64,000 bases of DNA, taken from contig NZ_MVOI01000003.1 of the NCBI RefSeq assembly GCF_002283555.1, positions 1,290,798-1,354,797 of the forward strand. The letters run 5' to 3'. The stretch comes from Rubrivirga sp. SAORIC476 (lineage in GTDB: Bacteria; Bacteroidota; Rhodothermia; Rhodothermales; Rubricoccaceae). Positions 36,387 to 46,106 of this stretch are shown in pieces. Each line of letters starts with the position of its first letter. Position 1 is the stretch's first letter. The notes beneath the pieces are model-generated. The model was not told the origin of the DNA. It searched no databases and saw only the letters and a list, made by a program, of their open reading frames with translations. The position numbers and the translations under genes are program-made.

Positions 36387-38168
36387 ATGCCCCTTCCCGT
36401 TCGCGGGATCGCTCTGTCTGTGCTCGCCGCGCTGTGCCTCTGCGCGAGCCCGGACGCAGCCGCGCAGTACGTCCCCCCCTCCTCCGCCTCGGTGCGCGTG
36501 CCGACGTTCAGCACCGGCATCCGTCCCGCCACGGTCGGCGACGACGCGCTGGCGCTCGGCGGCCCCGTCGACCCTGCGGAATACCTCGTCGGGCCGGGCG
36601 ACGTGTTCGTGGTGTCCGTCGGCGGCGGCTCCGTGTCGAGTCCGCCGCGGCAGACCGAGACCACCGTCACCGCCGACGGCCTGCTGATCGTGGCCGAGGC
36701 GGGCACCTTCCGCGCCGCCGGGCGGACGCTGGCCGCCGTCCGCGCCGAGGCCCGCGCCGCGCTCGCGCGCCGCTACACCAACCTCCCGACGGATGTCGCG
36801 CTCGCCGTTCCGCGCCGGTTCTCGGTGTACGTCTCCGGCGCGGTCCCCCAGCCGGGCCGCCAGGTGGTGACGGCACTCGGCCGCGTCGAGGACGCCATCG
36901 CTGAGACGACCGACCGGGGCAGCCCGCTGGACCTGGCCGACTACGCCACGCCCGCCCGGTTCGAGGTCGAGCGCCGCGTCGCGCTCCGCAACGTGCGCGT
37001 GACCGACCGCGACGGCTCGGAGAGCCGCGTCGACCTGCTGCGCTACTACGCCACCGGCGACCTCGCCTTCAACCCGCTCCTCACCGACGGCGCGGCCGTC
37101 TTCGTGCCCACCTTCGACCCGACGCGTGAAGGCGTCTCGGTCGACGGCGACGTGGACCGCCCGGGCACCTACGACTGGCGCCCCGACGACACCGCCGCGG
37201 CGCTCGCCGCCGTCGCGGGCGGCCCCGGACTCGACCTGTCGGGAGCGACGATCCGGCGGACGCGCACCACGGCTGGGCGCGTCGAGAGCGTCGAGGTTTC
37301 GCTCTCCGAGGCGAGTACGCTCCCGCTCGCGCCACGCGACCAGCTGTTCCTCCGCGCCGCGTCTCCGACGGCCGGGCAGGCGAGCGTCGTCGGCGAGGTC
37401 GCCTACCCCGGCACCTACCCCATCGAGTCTGGCCAGACGACGCTGCGCCAACTCGTCGAGGCCGCGGGCGGGCTCACCACCGACGCCCTCATCCGCGGCG
37501 CGTACCTGGAGCGGACGGCCCGCTCGGAGCCCCAGGCTGCGCTCGACCCGCTCGCCTACCCCTCCGATCAGCCCATCACCATCGCCACGTTCGACTCGAC
37601 CGTGACGACGCTCGGGCGGCTGAGCGGCCTCGGGCTCGTCGGGCGCCGGTACTACGTCCAGGAGTACGTCTCCACGCCGCGGCTCTCGGTCGACGTGCCG
37701 GGCGCGCTCCGAGGCGACGCAGATCTGGTGTTGCAGCCGGGAGACCGGCTCGTGGTGCCGCGCGACCTCGGCACGGTGCGCGTCTTCGGGCAGGTCTCCG
37801 AGCCCGGCTACGTTCCCTTCACGGCAGGCCTGACCGCGGCGGACTACGTCGAGCGCGCCGGGGGCCTCGGGCCAGCTGGCACCACGTTCTTCACCGTCGA
37901 CGCCCGCACAGGCCGCTTTACCGCCGGCCCCGAGGTCCAGGTCCAGGCCGGCGACGCCGTCTTCGTCGACCGGCCGCCGACCTCCGATTCGCCTCAGTTC
38001 GAGAGCCTGGCCCTCCAGCAGGAGAACATCCGGCTTCAGGAAGAGCGTTCCGAGCGAGACGCCGAGCGGGACCGCCGACAGTTCCTGCTCCAGACGATCA
38101 CCACCACCATCTCGACCGTCGGCTTCCTGATCTCGACCTACTTCCTGATCCGGGACAACGCCAACTAG
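36387..38168 (+). CDS. Polysaccharide export protein with SLBB domains (Wza-like)
   Basis: A 593-residue outer-membrane export protein. The signal peptide is about residues 1-27 (ends SPDAAAQ), without a lipobox Cys at the cleavage site. The Poly_export domain starts with YLVGPGDVFVVSVGGGS. At least three SLBB domains follow, seen in VSVDGDVDRPGTYDW, ASVVGEVAYPGTYPI and VRVFGQVSEPGYVPF. The C-terminus has a helical stretch and a last hydrophobic segment (TTTISTVGFLISTYFLI). It opens the polysaccharide locus and should form the export channel for the product. It is longer than E. coli Wza (about 380), as in other Bacteroidota where extra SLBB domains are common. Confidence 0.88.
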   Translation: MPLPVRGIALSVLAALCLCASPDAAAQYVPPSSASVRVPTFSTGIRPATVGDDALALGGPVDPAEYLVGPGDVFVVSVGGGSVSSPPRQTETTVTADGLLIVAEAGTFRAAGRTLAAVRAEARAALARRYTNLPTDVALAVPRRFSVYVSGAVPQPGRQVVTALGRVEDAIAETTDRGSPLDLADYATPARFEVERRVALRNVRVTDRDGSESRVDLLRYYATGDLAFNPLLTDGAAVFVPTFDPTREGVSVDGDVDRPGTYDWRPDDTAAALAAVAGGPGLDLSGATIRRTRTTAGRVESVEVSLSEASTLPLAPRDQLFLRAASPTAGQASVVGEVAYPGTYPIESGQTTLRQLVEAAGGLTTDALIRGAYLERTARSEPQAALDPLAYPSDQPITIATFDSTVTTLGRLSGLGLVGRRYYVQEYVSTPRLSVDVPGALRGDADLVLQPGDRLVVPRDLGTVRVFGQVSEPGYVPFTAGLTAADYVERAGGLGPAGTTFFTVDARTGRFTAGPEVQVQAGDAVFVDRPPTSDSPQFESLALQQENIRLQEERSERDAERDRRQFLLQTITTTISTVGFLISTYFLIRDNAN

Positions 38169-38383
38169 CCGACGCGGCCCCGACCCTCGGCCCGCTCTTC
38201 GAGCGCGGCTCGGCGCCCATCGAGTCCGCGACACAGGCTGAAGCCCTCTCCTCCCTCGCAGCGACGCCGGCCGCGACGACTACGCAGAGCCGGCACGCCC
38301 CCGTTCTGAAGCCCCTCGCGACGACGATTTCGGCTGTGAGTACCGCCATCTTCGCCCACAGCGCTCTGACCCCCTAGCCTGAC

Positions 38384-39646
38384 ATGGCGTCTCCCTCCGA
38401 CATCGGCCCGGCCGTGTCCTCCGACTCCGGCGACGGCGCGGAGGTCTCCACCGCCCCTCTCCTCGCGCCCTCCCCCCTGACCGACGCCGAGCGCCAGGCT
38501 CGGCTGGAGGGCGCCATCTGGCACGGCGCGAGCCTTCTGTTCCGGAGGAAGTGGTGGATCATGGTCTTCTGCTTCCTGATCGCGGTCGCCGCGGCGGCGA
38601 TCAGCCTTCAGATCCCGAACCGCTACGCAGCGTCGGCGCGGCTGCTGATCCCGGACAGCTCCGGCGGCGGCCTGGGCGCCCTCATCGGCGACCTCTCCCC
38701 ACTCGCGCGAGGCGTGCTGGGCGGCGGCGGCGGCGGCGACTACAGCCGCTACATCGCCATCCTGACCAGCCGGACGGTGATGGAGGACATGGTGGACCAG
38801 TTCGACCTCGTCCAGGTGTACGACCTCGGCGAGAAGGAGCACCCGAAGCAGGACGCGGTCTCCCAGCTGGCCTCGAACGTGGACTTCACCGTCGACATCG
38901 AACTCGAGTTCCTGGAGATCAGCGTCATCGACGAGGACCCGCAGCGCGCTGCCGCGATGGCGAACGCGCTCACGGCGCAACTCAACGAGCGCAACGCGGC
39001 GCTCGCGACCCAGAGCGCGCGGGCGTTCCGGGAGTACGTCGAGACACGGTATCAGGAGGCGGAAGACGCGCTGGACTCGGCCCGCGTCGCGCTCCAGCAG
39101 TTTCAGGAGCGCAACGGCGTCGTCGAGTTGGAGACGATGGCGCAGGCGTACGTCGAGGCCCTCGCGACCCAGCGCGCCGAGCAGGCGACCCTGGAGATTC
39201 AGTACGAGGCCCTCCGCAGCCAGTACGGCGACGAGAACCCGGACGTCGCCGCCGCCGCTGCCGCCCTCCAGACGGCCCGCCGGAATGAAGAGACGCTGCT
39301 CCAGGGAGGCGACCGCGCCGTCCCCCTCTCCTACCGCAGCCTCCCGTCGCTCGGGAGCCGCTACGCGGCCCTCTACCAGGAGATCCTGATCCAGGCCCAG
39401 GTGCTCGAAGCGTCGCGGCCCCTGCTCGAACAGGCGCGCTTCGACGAAGCCCGCGAGCGCGTCGCCGTCCAGGTCGTCGACGAGGCCGTCCCGCCGGTCA
39501 GGAAGGCCGAGCCCCGGCGGACCATCATCGTGCTCGTGAGCGCGTTCTCCGCCTTCCTGCTGGTCTGCGCGTTCCTGCTCGCCCTCGACTGGTTCAACCG
39601 GAATGGGGAGGCGCTGTTCGCTCGCCTCCGCCGGACCGCGGCGTGA
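38384..39646 (+). CDS. Wzz/Wzc-like polysaccharide copolymerase without kinase domain
   Basis: A 420-residue chain-length determinant protein. Two membrane helices (about residues 56-74 and 383-403) flank a periplasmic domain of about 300 residues with the Wzz-like start RYAASARLLIPDSSGG and long coiled-coil helices rich in Glu/Gln/Arg (YQEAEDALDSARVALQQFQERNG). A Pro-containing motif (AVPPVRKAEPRR) precedes the second helix as in the family. There is no tyrosine-kinase domain. It should control polymer length together with the polymerase encoded next. The 215-bp gap before it holds no gene. Its stop codon overlaps the next GTG start (GTGA). Confidence 0.85.
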   Translation: MASPSDIGPAVSSDSGDGAEVSTAPLLAPSPLTDAERQARLEGAIWHGASLLFRRKWWIMVFCFLIAVAAAAISLQIPNRYAASARLLIPDSSGGGLGALIGDLSPLARGVLGGGGGGDYSRYIAILTSRTVMEDMVDQFDLVQVYDLGEKEHPKQDAVSQLASNVDFTVDIELEFLEISVIDEDPQRAAAMANALTAQLNERNAALATQSARAFREYVETRYQEAEDALDSARVALQQFQERNGVVELETMAQAYVEALATQRAEQATLEIQYEALRSQYGDENPDVAAAAAALQTARRNEETLLQGGDRAVPLSYRSLPSLGSRYAALYQEILIQAQVLEASRPLLEQARFDEARERVAVQVVDEAVPPVRKAEPRRTIIVLVSAFSAFLLVCAFLLALDWFNRNGEALFARLRRTAA

Positions 39647-41121
39647 CGCCCGCAGCCCCCCCCGTGCCTGCCTCGTGGATGCGGCTGGGCCGCCTCGGGC
39701 TGGGGGCGCTCCTGCTCGTCGCAGTGGCCGCGAGCGTCGCGCTGGCGTTCGAGTCCCCGGTATACGCCCTCGTGGTGCCGGGGCTGCTGATCGGTGGGGG
39801 GATGCTGAGCGCCATGTCCCGGTTTCCGCTCGGGCAGCTGTGCGGCGTCATGGTGCTCTTCGGCGTCACGGCGCGGCTCAAGGAGGGCCTTCAGGTCGAG
39901 GAGGTGGTGTACGCCGTCTACTACCTGAGCTACCTCGGCAGCTGGTTCGCGACCCGACTCTGGGTCTACCGCGAGCGGGTGTTCGACACTCCCCTGGACA
40001 TCGCCCTCGGCCTGTTCCTCGCCTACATGACGGCCTCGCTCGGGCTGACCGTGCTCTTCGGGGGCAGCCTGTCGCTCGCCCGAGGCGACTGGATCGCGCT
40101 CTCGGCCTTCGCCTTCTACTTCCCCATCAAGGAAGCGTGCGCGCGGTACCGGTGGGGCCCGTGGGTGGTGATCGGGATCGTGATCTACCTGGGGCTGTTC
40201 TCGTTCATCCGCAACCTGCTCACGTTCTCAGCAGCGATTCAGGACGCGGAGTACGCCTGGCAGATCGCGCGCGGGAGGGTCCCGATGAACGAGATGCTGC
40301 TGTTCGTGCCCGCGCTGGGCTGCCTCGGCTTCGCGGCGCGAGCCTCCGGCTGGACCACCCGCATCGTGCTGACGGGTGGCTTCGCGCTGTTCTCTGTGGG
40401 CGTCATCCTCACCCAGTGGCGCGCGTACTACGTGGACCTCGCCTTCGGCGTGATGCTGTTCGTGCTGCTGCTGGAGTGGCGGGGCCGGGGGCGCCTGGTC
40501 GTGCTGGTCGGCCTCAGCGGCTTGCTCGGGATGGGGCTGGGCTACCTGCTCTTTCCCGGGGCGATGGAGCTCATCGTGGTCGGCATCTTCGACCGCATCC
40601 TGAGCATCGGCACCGCGTCGACGGCAGACGTCTCGTTGCTGAACCGCTTCCTGGAGTCACGCAGTGCCTGGGAGCTCATCAAGCAGAACCCCATCGCGGG
40701 CTACGGCATCGGGACCACGTTCGGCTTCTTCGACACGATCTACAACGCCACCTGGGTCAAGTCCTACATCCACAATGGCTACCTGCTGCTGTGGTTCAAG
40801 TTCGGGGTCGTGGGGCTGCTGCTGGTGCTGTTCGCGTGGGCCCGCGCGATCCTGGCCGCGCACCGCGTCTGGCGGCGGCGCGAAATCGCGGACTGGGAGC
40901 GGACGCTCGGCCTCACGGTCGCCATCATCCTGATCTCGCTGATCCCCTCCCACTTCGTCTCGGCGCCGTTCACGACCTCCGACACGGTGCTCACGTTCGC
41001 GCTGCTGATGGGGACGGCCGCCGGCCTCGCGAAGCGCGTCGGCGACCCTAGCGCCGCACCCACCGCCACAGACGGTACACGTGAGGCTGGTGGACGAGCG
41101 CCGAGAGCAGACGCTGCTTGA
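39643..41121 (+). CDS. O-antigen polymerase/ligase family membrane protein
   Basis: A 492-residue protein with about 11-12 membrane helices, fitting the O-antigen polymerase (Wzy) or ligase (WaaL) family. A large loop follows helix 9-10 and contains ESRSAWELIKQNPIAGYGIGTTFGFF, the Wzy_C-type region. The GTG start at 39643 overlaps the stop of the copolymerase gene, so translation is coupled. The last 25 codons overlap in antiparallel with the 3' end of the convergent GT4 gene (41048-41121), giving an Ala/Arg/Gly-rich tail. The true functional end probably lies before it. Whether it polymerises or ligates cannot be told from sequence. Confidence 0.82.
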   Translation: MTPAAPPVPASWMRLGRLGLGALLLVAVAASVALAFESPVYALVVPGLLIGGGMLSAMSRFPLGQLCGVMVLFGVTARLKEGLQVEEVVYAVYYLSYLGSWFATRLWVYRERVFDTPLDIALGLFLAYMTASLGLTVLFGGSLSLARGDWIALSAFAFYFPIKEACARYRWGPWVVIGIVIYLGLFSFIRNLLTFSAAIQDAEYAWQIARGRVPMNEMLLFVPALGCLGFAARASGWTTRIVLTGGFALFSVGVILTQWRAYYVDLAFGVMLFVLLLEWRGRGRLVVLVGLSGLLGMGLGYLLFPGAMELIVVGIFDRILSIGTASTADVSLLNRFLESRSAWELIKQNPIAGYGIGTTFGFFDTIYNATWVKSYIHNGYLLLWFKFGVVGLLLVLFAWARAILAAHRVWRRREIADWERTLGLTVAIILISLIPSHFVSAPFTTSDTVLTFALLMGTAAGLAKRVGDPSAAPTATDGTREAGGRAPRADAA

Positions 41122-42334
41122 CGGGCGTCCGGCCGAGGATCGGCGCGAGGAGGGCGCGGATGTCGCGGTCCGACACAGTCGTCGTGAACCCCAGCGCGCG
41201 GAGCCGCTCGCGCAAGGCATCGGGCGACGACGACGCGCGGACGGCCTCGACGGCTCGAACGAGATCGGGCACCACCCGCTCGCCCGCGTAGCGTTCGCGG
41301 ACCCGCTGGGCCGCGCCTTGCCCCAGTCGGCGGCGGCGCTCCGGGTCGGCCCGGAGCGCGTCGAGGGCTTCCTCGAACGCCTCGGCGTCGGCCGCGAGGA
41401 GCCCCCCCACGTCGTGCCCGACGACCTCGATCTGGCTGTTGTCGTGGGCCGGACGGCTCAGCGCCACCACCGGCGTCTCGCAGAGCATCGACTCCACGAG
41501 CACCATGCCGAAGCTCTCGCCCTTGTGCGCGGCGTGCGCGAACACGTCGATGGCGCTGTAGGCCGCCCGGAGCGCAGCATCGCCCTTGAGGAACGTGACG
41601 TCGTGCACGCGCCGGCGGATGTCCTCGGGCAGATGCGCGAGCGCGCCCTGGCGGAGTTCCTCGGGCAGCCCCACCACCAGCAGGTGGCTTCGAGGGTCCC
41701 GCTCTGCGACCGCCGCGAAGGCGTCGAACAGGAGCGGCATCCACTTCGCCTCCATGGCCTGCCCGATCCGGCCGAACAGGACCGCGTCGTCCGGCACCCC
41801 GAGGTCGGCGCGGAAGGCCGCCCCGGCCTCGGGGTCCGGGTAGAAGGCCTCGGCGTCGATGAGGTACGGCAGCACGATCCCGACCGGCCGCGGGCGGACG
41901 AAGCGCGTCCACTTCTGCCACTTCCACAGACACCACCGCGACAGGTGAAAGTGCAGGTCGAACATCCGGCCCGTGTCGGTCACGTCGGCGCGGGAGAACA
42001 CGTTCGTCTCGACCATCGACGCCTGGGGGAGGGCCGCCCGCAGGCGGCGCAGCACGCCCCCGACGACCGGGTGCGCGTCCCCCTCCCGGTGCACATGGAC
42101 CACGTCCGGGGCCCAGGCGACGGCGCGGTCGAGCGCGTCCGGCGCGGCGCCCTGGGGCTCGTCCACGAACACCTCGACGCCGCGCTCGCGCAGGATCTCG
42201 GCCCGCGGGCCGCTCCCCTCATGCCCGAGCACCGCCGACGCGAACCCGGCGCGGGCGTACCCGACCGCGTAGTTCTGGGCCACTCGCTGTGTCCCTCCGG
42301 GTCCCAGGTGATCGACGACGGTCAGAATTCTCAT
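41048..42334 (-). CDS. Glycosyltransferase family 4
   Basis: A 428-residue GT-B glycosyltransferase. The N-terminal domain starts MRILTVVDHLGPGGTQRVAQNYA, and the C-terminal nucleotide-sugar domain has DAVLFGRIGQAMEAKWMPLLFDAF, then the EX7E-type region HKGESFGMVLVESMLCETPVVA. It transfers a sugar from an activated donor during polysaccharide repeat assembly in the cytoplasm. It is translated after the flippase through an ATGA overlap (42331-42334). Its 3' end overlaps the convergent polymerase gene by 74 bp. The ATG at 42334 gives the standard family start. Confidence 0.88.
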   Translation of the reverse strand: MRILTVVDHLGPGGTQRVAQNYAVGYARAGFASAVLGHEGSGPRAEILRERGVEVFVDEPQGAAPDALDRAVAWAPDVVHVHREGDAHPVVGGVLRRLRAALPQASMVETNVFSRADVTDTGRMFDLHFHLSRWCLWKWQKWTRFVRPRPVGIVLPYLIDAEAFYPDPEAGAAFRADLGVPDDAVLFGRIGQAMEAKWMPLLFDAFAAVAERDPRSHLLVVGLPEELRQGALAHLPEDIRRRVHDVTFLKGDAALRAAYSAIDVFAHAAHKGESFGMVLVESMLCETPVVALSRPAHDNSQIEVVGHDVGGLLAADAEAFEEALDALRADPERRRRLGQGAAQRVRERYAGERVVPDLVRAVEAVRASSSPDALRERLRALGFTTTVSDRDIRALLAPILGRTPVKQRLLSALVHQPHVYRLWRWVRR

Positions 42335-43647
42335 GGGGCCGGAGACCTGCGGGGGATCAGAAACAGCAGGACCGTCAGCGCCTCCGAGATCACGGTCGTG
42401 ACGGACGCCCCGACGATCCCGTAGCGGGGAATCGCCCACAGGTTCATGGCGACGTTCAGCGCGACCGCTGCTCCGAAGATGACGACCGGGGTACGGTACT
42501 GCTGGCGCGAGAGGGACGTGATGAAGAAGAGGTCCTTGAGGCAGGTCAGGGGAAAGGCCCAGACCAGCACGCGGAGCGCGCTCGCCGCCGGGTCGAACGC
42601 GGCGTCGCCCGTCAGGACGCGGATGAGGAGCGGAGCGGCGACCCACAGCAGCACCGAAACGCCGATGCCGCTCGCCGTGAGGAAGACGCCGGTCCGCACG
42701 GCGAGGCGGCGGGCCTCGGCCAGCCCGCCTTCGGCCCGGAGCCGCGTCAGCCGGGGAAAGAGGGCCCCCTGCACGACGATGGCGGGCAGCAGGCTGAGGG
42801 CCTCCAGAATGCGGTAGGCCTGCCCGTACTGTCCGGCCGCGGCATCGCCGGCCATGGCCTCGACCATCACCTGGTCGGCCCGGTAGTAGAGGCCCAGGAG
42901 CAGGTCGGCGATGCCGAGCGGGACGGCCAGCCACGCGGCCTGGCGGATGAACGCCACGCTCACGCTCCCAGCGTCGAAGCGGGCGAGGTGGCGGGAGATC
43001 CAGACGATCTGGGTAAGGCCCACGACGCCCGCCCCGAGCGCCATGCCGCCCAGCGTCCAGGCCGGCGACCGCGTCGTGACCAGGAAGGTGCTCCCGACCG
43101 CGATCACGAGGGCGCGCTCCGCGACGGTCGAGACGGCCTCGTAGCGGAGGTTCTCGGCGGCGCGGAAGAACACGCGGGAGAAGCCGATCAGGTACTGAGC
43201 CAGCAGGTAGGCGCACGCCGCCGCGACGGTGAGCAGCGCGAGGCGGTCGTAGTCGAGCAGGACCGCCGCCAGGAGCGCGCCCAGGATGCAGACGGCCGCG
43301 AGCACCCCGCGCAGGACCAGGATGTTCGACAGGTAGCGGACCGCCTCGCCCGGCTGGGCCGCCACTTCGCGGAGCGTCAGGTTGGACGTCCCCATGTCGG
43401 AGACCATCAGGATCATGGCTGCCAGCGCGAGCGCCGACTGCATCGTTCCGTACGCCTCCACCCCGAGCAGGCGCGGGCAGGCCGCCACGATGAACAGGAT
43501 CCAGAGCGGCTTGACCAGGATGCTGCCCCCGCTCAGCCACGCGATGTTGCGGACCATCCCCTGCTTCGGGATCGGTGGCGGCCCGTCGGCGGCGGTCGGG
43601 GAGCGGGGGGCTTCCGGCACGTCGGGGGGCGGGGGCGGGGCGTCCAT
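42331..43647 (-). CDS. Polysaccharide flippase, Wzx/MATE-like
   Basis: A 438-residue membrane protein with about 12-14 helices after a Pro-rich cytoplasmic N-terminus of 30 residues (MDAPPPPPDVPEAP). Family hallmarks are GMVRNIAWLSGGSILVKPLWILF at helix 1, LGVEAYGTMQSALALAAM, and the repeated short charged loops of the polysaccharide synthesis (RfbX/Wzx) family such as DMGTSNLTLREVA. It is expected to flip lipid-linked repeat units across the inner membrane. An excellent promoter-like TAGTTTTC lies 8 bp upstream. The region between its start and the divergent GT4 start is only 42 bp. Confidence 0.87.
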   Translation of the reverse strand: MDAPPPPPDVPEAPRSPTAADGPPPIPKQGMVRNIAWLSGGSILVKPLWILFIVAACPRLLGVEAYGTMQSALALAAMILMVSDMGTSNLTLREVAAQPGEAVRYLSNILVLRGVLAAVCILGALLAAVLLDYDRLALLTVAAACAYLLAQYLIGFSRVFFRAAENLRYEAVSTVAERALVIAVGSTFLVTTRSPAWTLGGMALGAGVVGLTQIVWISRHLARFDAGSVSVAFIRQAAWLAVPLGIADLLLGLYYRADQVMVEAMAGDAAAGQYGQAYRILEALSLLPAIVVQGALFPRLTRLRAEGGLAEARRLAVRTGVFLTASGIGVSVLLWVAAPLLIRVLTGDAAFDPAASALRVLVWAFPLTCLKDLFFITSLSRQQYRTPVVIFGAAVALNVAMNLWAIPRYGIVGASVTTVISEALTVLLFLIPRRSPAP

Positions 43648-43655
43648 TGCGAATC

Positions 43656-43663
43656 GAAAACTA
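43656..43663 (-). promoter_or_regulatory. TAnnTTTG-like -7 element before the flippase gene
   Basis: On the minus strand TAGTTTTC, one mismatch from TAnnTTTG, ends 8 bp before the ATG at 43647. In a region of such high GC this A/T-rich octamer is conspicuous. Initiation from it would leave almost no leader. Confidence 0.4.
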
Positions 43664-43689
43664 CGTCTCGGTGCCAGCGCCCTCCGGGC

Positions 43690-44988
43690 ATGGCGCGATC
43701 TTCCCACCGTGCTTCCTCCGTCTCGTTGCCCTCTCCCCTGCCCTCTCGTGTCGTTGTCCAGTGGTCTCGCCTGGGGCCGTATCACGTGACGCGGCTGCGG
43801 GCCGCCCACGCCTTCTTCGCCGAGCGGGGCGTCCAGGTGGTGGCCCTGGAGACCGCGGGCGACAACGCTGTCTACGCCTGGGACGACGCAGGGACGGCGC
43901 ACGCCTTCGAGCACGTCCAGGTGTTCCCGGACGCCGTCTTCGAGGCGCTCCCGCCCCGCGCCATCGTAGATGCCGTGACGGCCGCGCTCGACCGGCTGGA
44001 CCCGGGTGCGGTCGTGATCAACAGCTACAGCGCACCGGACGCGCAGGCAGCGCTGCTCTGGTGCCGCCGGAACCGCCGCGTGGCCGTCTGCCTCATGGAG
44101 AGCAAGGCCGACGATGCCGACCGGACCGCCGCCCGCGAATGGGTCAAGGCCCGCCTGGTCCGCCAGTTCGACGCGGCGCTGGCGGGCGGCACGCCGCAGG
44201 TGGCCTACCTCCGCCAGCTCGGCTTCCCGACCGAGGCGGCCTTCCTGACCTGCGACGCGGTCGACAACGACTTCTTCCACCTCGGCGCCGAGGCGGCCCG
44301 TGACGCGCCGGAGGCGGTGCGGCATCTCCCGGGGCTCCACTCTCCGGAGCCCTTCTTCCTCGCCTCCAACCGGTTCGTGGCGCGCAAGAACCTCGACCGG
44401 CTGCTCCGAGCCTACGCCCGCTACCGCCAGCGCGCCGCCGCCCCCTGGCGCCTCGTGATGCTCGGCGACGGAGACCAGCGCGACGCCCTCGAACGGATCG
44501 TGGCCGACGACGACATCGACGGCGTCACGTTCGCCGGCTTCCGCCAGATCGCCGAGCTTCCGGCGTACTACGGCCTCGCCTCCGCCTTCGTCCACACGGC
44601 GCTCGTGGAGCAGTGGGGGCTGGTCGTGAACGAGGCGCTGGCAGCGGGCCTGCCGGTGATCGTGTCGGAGCGCGTCGGGAGCGCGACCGACCTGGTTCGG
44701 GACGGGGAGACGGGCTACACGTTCGACCCGACCGACCTCGACGCGCTGGCCGACCGCCTCGTCCAGGTCGCCGCGATGTCGGCCGAGGCGCGGGCCAGGA
44801 TGGGGCAGCGCGGGCAGACGGTCGTCGAGGGATGGTCGCCCGAGCAGTTCGCCCGGGGCATGTGGGAGGCGGTGAGCGCCGGCCGCGCGCGGTCGGGCCG
44901 AGGCCCCAGCCTCGCGCTCCGGGCGATCTTGACCGCCATGTGGGGCCTGTCGCGCGAGGTCGGGAGCTACTACGCGATTCCGGAATGA
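43690..44988 (+). CDS. Glycosyltransferase family 4
   Basis: A 432-residue GT-B enzyme. The N-terminal domain begins RVVVQWSRLGPYHVTRLRAAHAFF. The C-terminal donor domain carries FFLASNRFVARKNLDRLLRAYARYR, LVMLGDGDQRDALE and the EX7E motif region VEQWGLVVNEALAAGLPVIVSERVGS. It belongs to the polysaccharide locus and is likely cytoplasmic. The ATG at 43690 leaves a 20-residue Ser/Arg-rich leader before the first strand. Its stop overlaps the next start by 4 bp (ATGA). It is divergent from the flippase gene. Confidence 0.87.
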   Translation: MARSSHRASSVSLPSPLPSRVVVQWSRLGPYHVTRLRAAHAFFAERGVQVVALETAGDNAVYAWDDAGTAHAFEHVQVFPDAVFEALPPRAIVDAVTAALDRLDPGAVVINSYSAPDAQAALLWCRRNRRVAVCLMESKADDADRTAAREWVKARLVRQFDAALAGGTPQVAYLRQLGFPTEAAFLTCDAVDNDFFHLGAEAARDAPEAVRHLPGLHSPEPFFLASNRFVARKNLDRLLRAYARYRQRAAAPWRLVMLGDGDQRDALERIVADDDIDGVTFAGFRQIAELPAYYGLASAFVHTALVEQWGLVVNEALAAGLPVIVSERVGSATDLVRDGETGYTFDPTDLDALADRLVQVAAMSAEARARMGQRGQTVVEGWSPEQFARGMWEAVSAGRARSGRGPSLALRAILTAMWGLSREVGSYYAIPE

Positions 44989-46106
44989 CCCTCCCCGCCG
45001 AGGTCGCCGTCGTCGGCCGCTTCCCTCCCCCGCTGGATGGCCAGACGCTCGCCACGGCCCGTCTCGCCGAGCTGGTGGGCACGGCCCGCCCGGTCGTGAC
45101 CGTGTCCACCTCGGCGCCCGAGGGGGACCGACTGGTGTCGACGGAGGCGCGCTGGAGCTGGCGCCGTGCGGCCCACTACCTCGGGACGGGACGGCGCCTT
45201 CGGCGCGAGCTGGCGGCCGTGCCGGAGGCGCCCGTCCTCTGGGCGTCGATCTCGCCCCACCCGCTCGGCCACGCCCGCGACGTGCTGACGACGCTGCCCG
45301 CGTTCGGCCCGACGCGGCCCGTCGTGGCGGTCGTCCACCGGGCGTACTTCGACCGGATGTTCGCGGGCATCACGTCGGCGACCGCGCGGCGTGTCGTCGA
45401 GCGGTGCGCGGCGGTCGTGTTCCTGACCGAGGGGCTGGCAGAGCGCGCGGCGCCGTACGTCCCGGCCGAGAAGCGCGTCGTGATTCCCAACACGGTCGGC
45501 GCCGACGTGCTCTGCACGGACGCCGAGGTGGAGGCGGCCCGCGCGGCGCGGCGCGGCCGTACCGGCCTGCGGCTCCTCTTCCTCGGCAACCTGATGCCGG
45601 AGAAGGGCTACGACCTCGCGCTCGACGCCGCCGCCCGGCTAGCCCGAACGCACGACGTGCGGCTCGACCTCGTCGGCCGCTGGCCGTCGGCCGACGCCGA
45701 GGCGGCGTTCGCCGGGCGGCTCCAGAGTCTGGGCCTGGAGGGCCGCGTCGTCGCGCATGGCGGCGTGCCCCACGCGCACGTCAAGGGATTCGTGCTCGAC
45801 GCCGACCTGCTCCTCTTCCCGTCCACCCACCCGAGCGAGGCGCTGCCGGTGGCGGTCCTCGAAGCACTCAACGCCGGAACGCCGGTCGTCGGCGTCGCCC
45901 ACGCCGCACTCCCGGAGATCGTCCGCGACGGGGCGGGCACCCTCGTCCCCCCCGACGCCGACGCCCTCGCCGACGCGGCCGAGGCGCTCGCCGACCCCGG
46001 CGCCTGGGCCCACGCCTCCCGCGCGGCCCGCGCCCGCTTCGACGCCGCCTACAGCCCCGACGCGGTCCGGCAGATGTGGCTGTCGCTGCTCGACCGCGTC
46101 GCCTAG
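44985..46106 (+). CDS. Glycosyltransferase family 4
   Basis: A 373-residue GT-B glycosyltransferase. It starts with AEVAVVGRFPPPLDGQTLATARLAEL, a pattern seen in GT4 enzymes of capsule and O-antigen loci. The donor domain has LRLLFLGNLMPEKGYDLALDA, VRLDLVGRWPS and the EX7E region PSEALPVAVLEALNAGTPVVG. The start ATG at 44985 overlaps the previous stop. It ends convergently with the GT-A-like gene; both stop codons lie within the palindromic CTAG at 46103-46106. Confidence 0.87.
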   Translation: MTLPAEVAVVGRFPPPLDGQTLATARLAELVGTARPVVTVSTSAPEGDRLVSTEARWSWRRAAHYLGTGRRLRRELAAVPEAPVLWASISPHPLGHARDVLTTLPAFGPTRPVVAVVHRAYFDRMFAGITSATARRVVERCAAVVFLTEGLAERAAPYVPAEKRVVIPNTVGADVLCTDAEVEAARAARRGRTGLRLLFLGNLMPEKGYDLALDAAARLARTHDVRLDLVGRWPSADAEAAFAGRLQSLGLEGRVVAHGGVPHAHVKGFVLDADLLLFPSTHPSEALPVAVLEALNAGTPVVGVAHAALPEIVRDGAGTLVPPDADALADAAEALADPGAWAHASRAARARFDAAYSPDAVRQMWLSLLDRVA

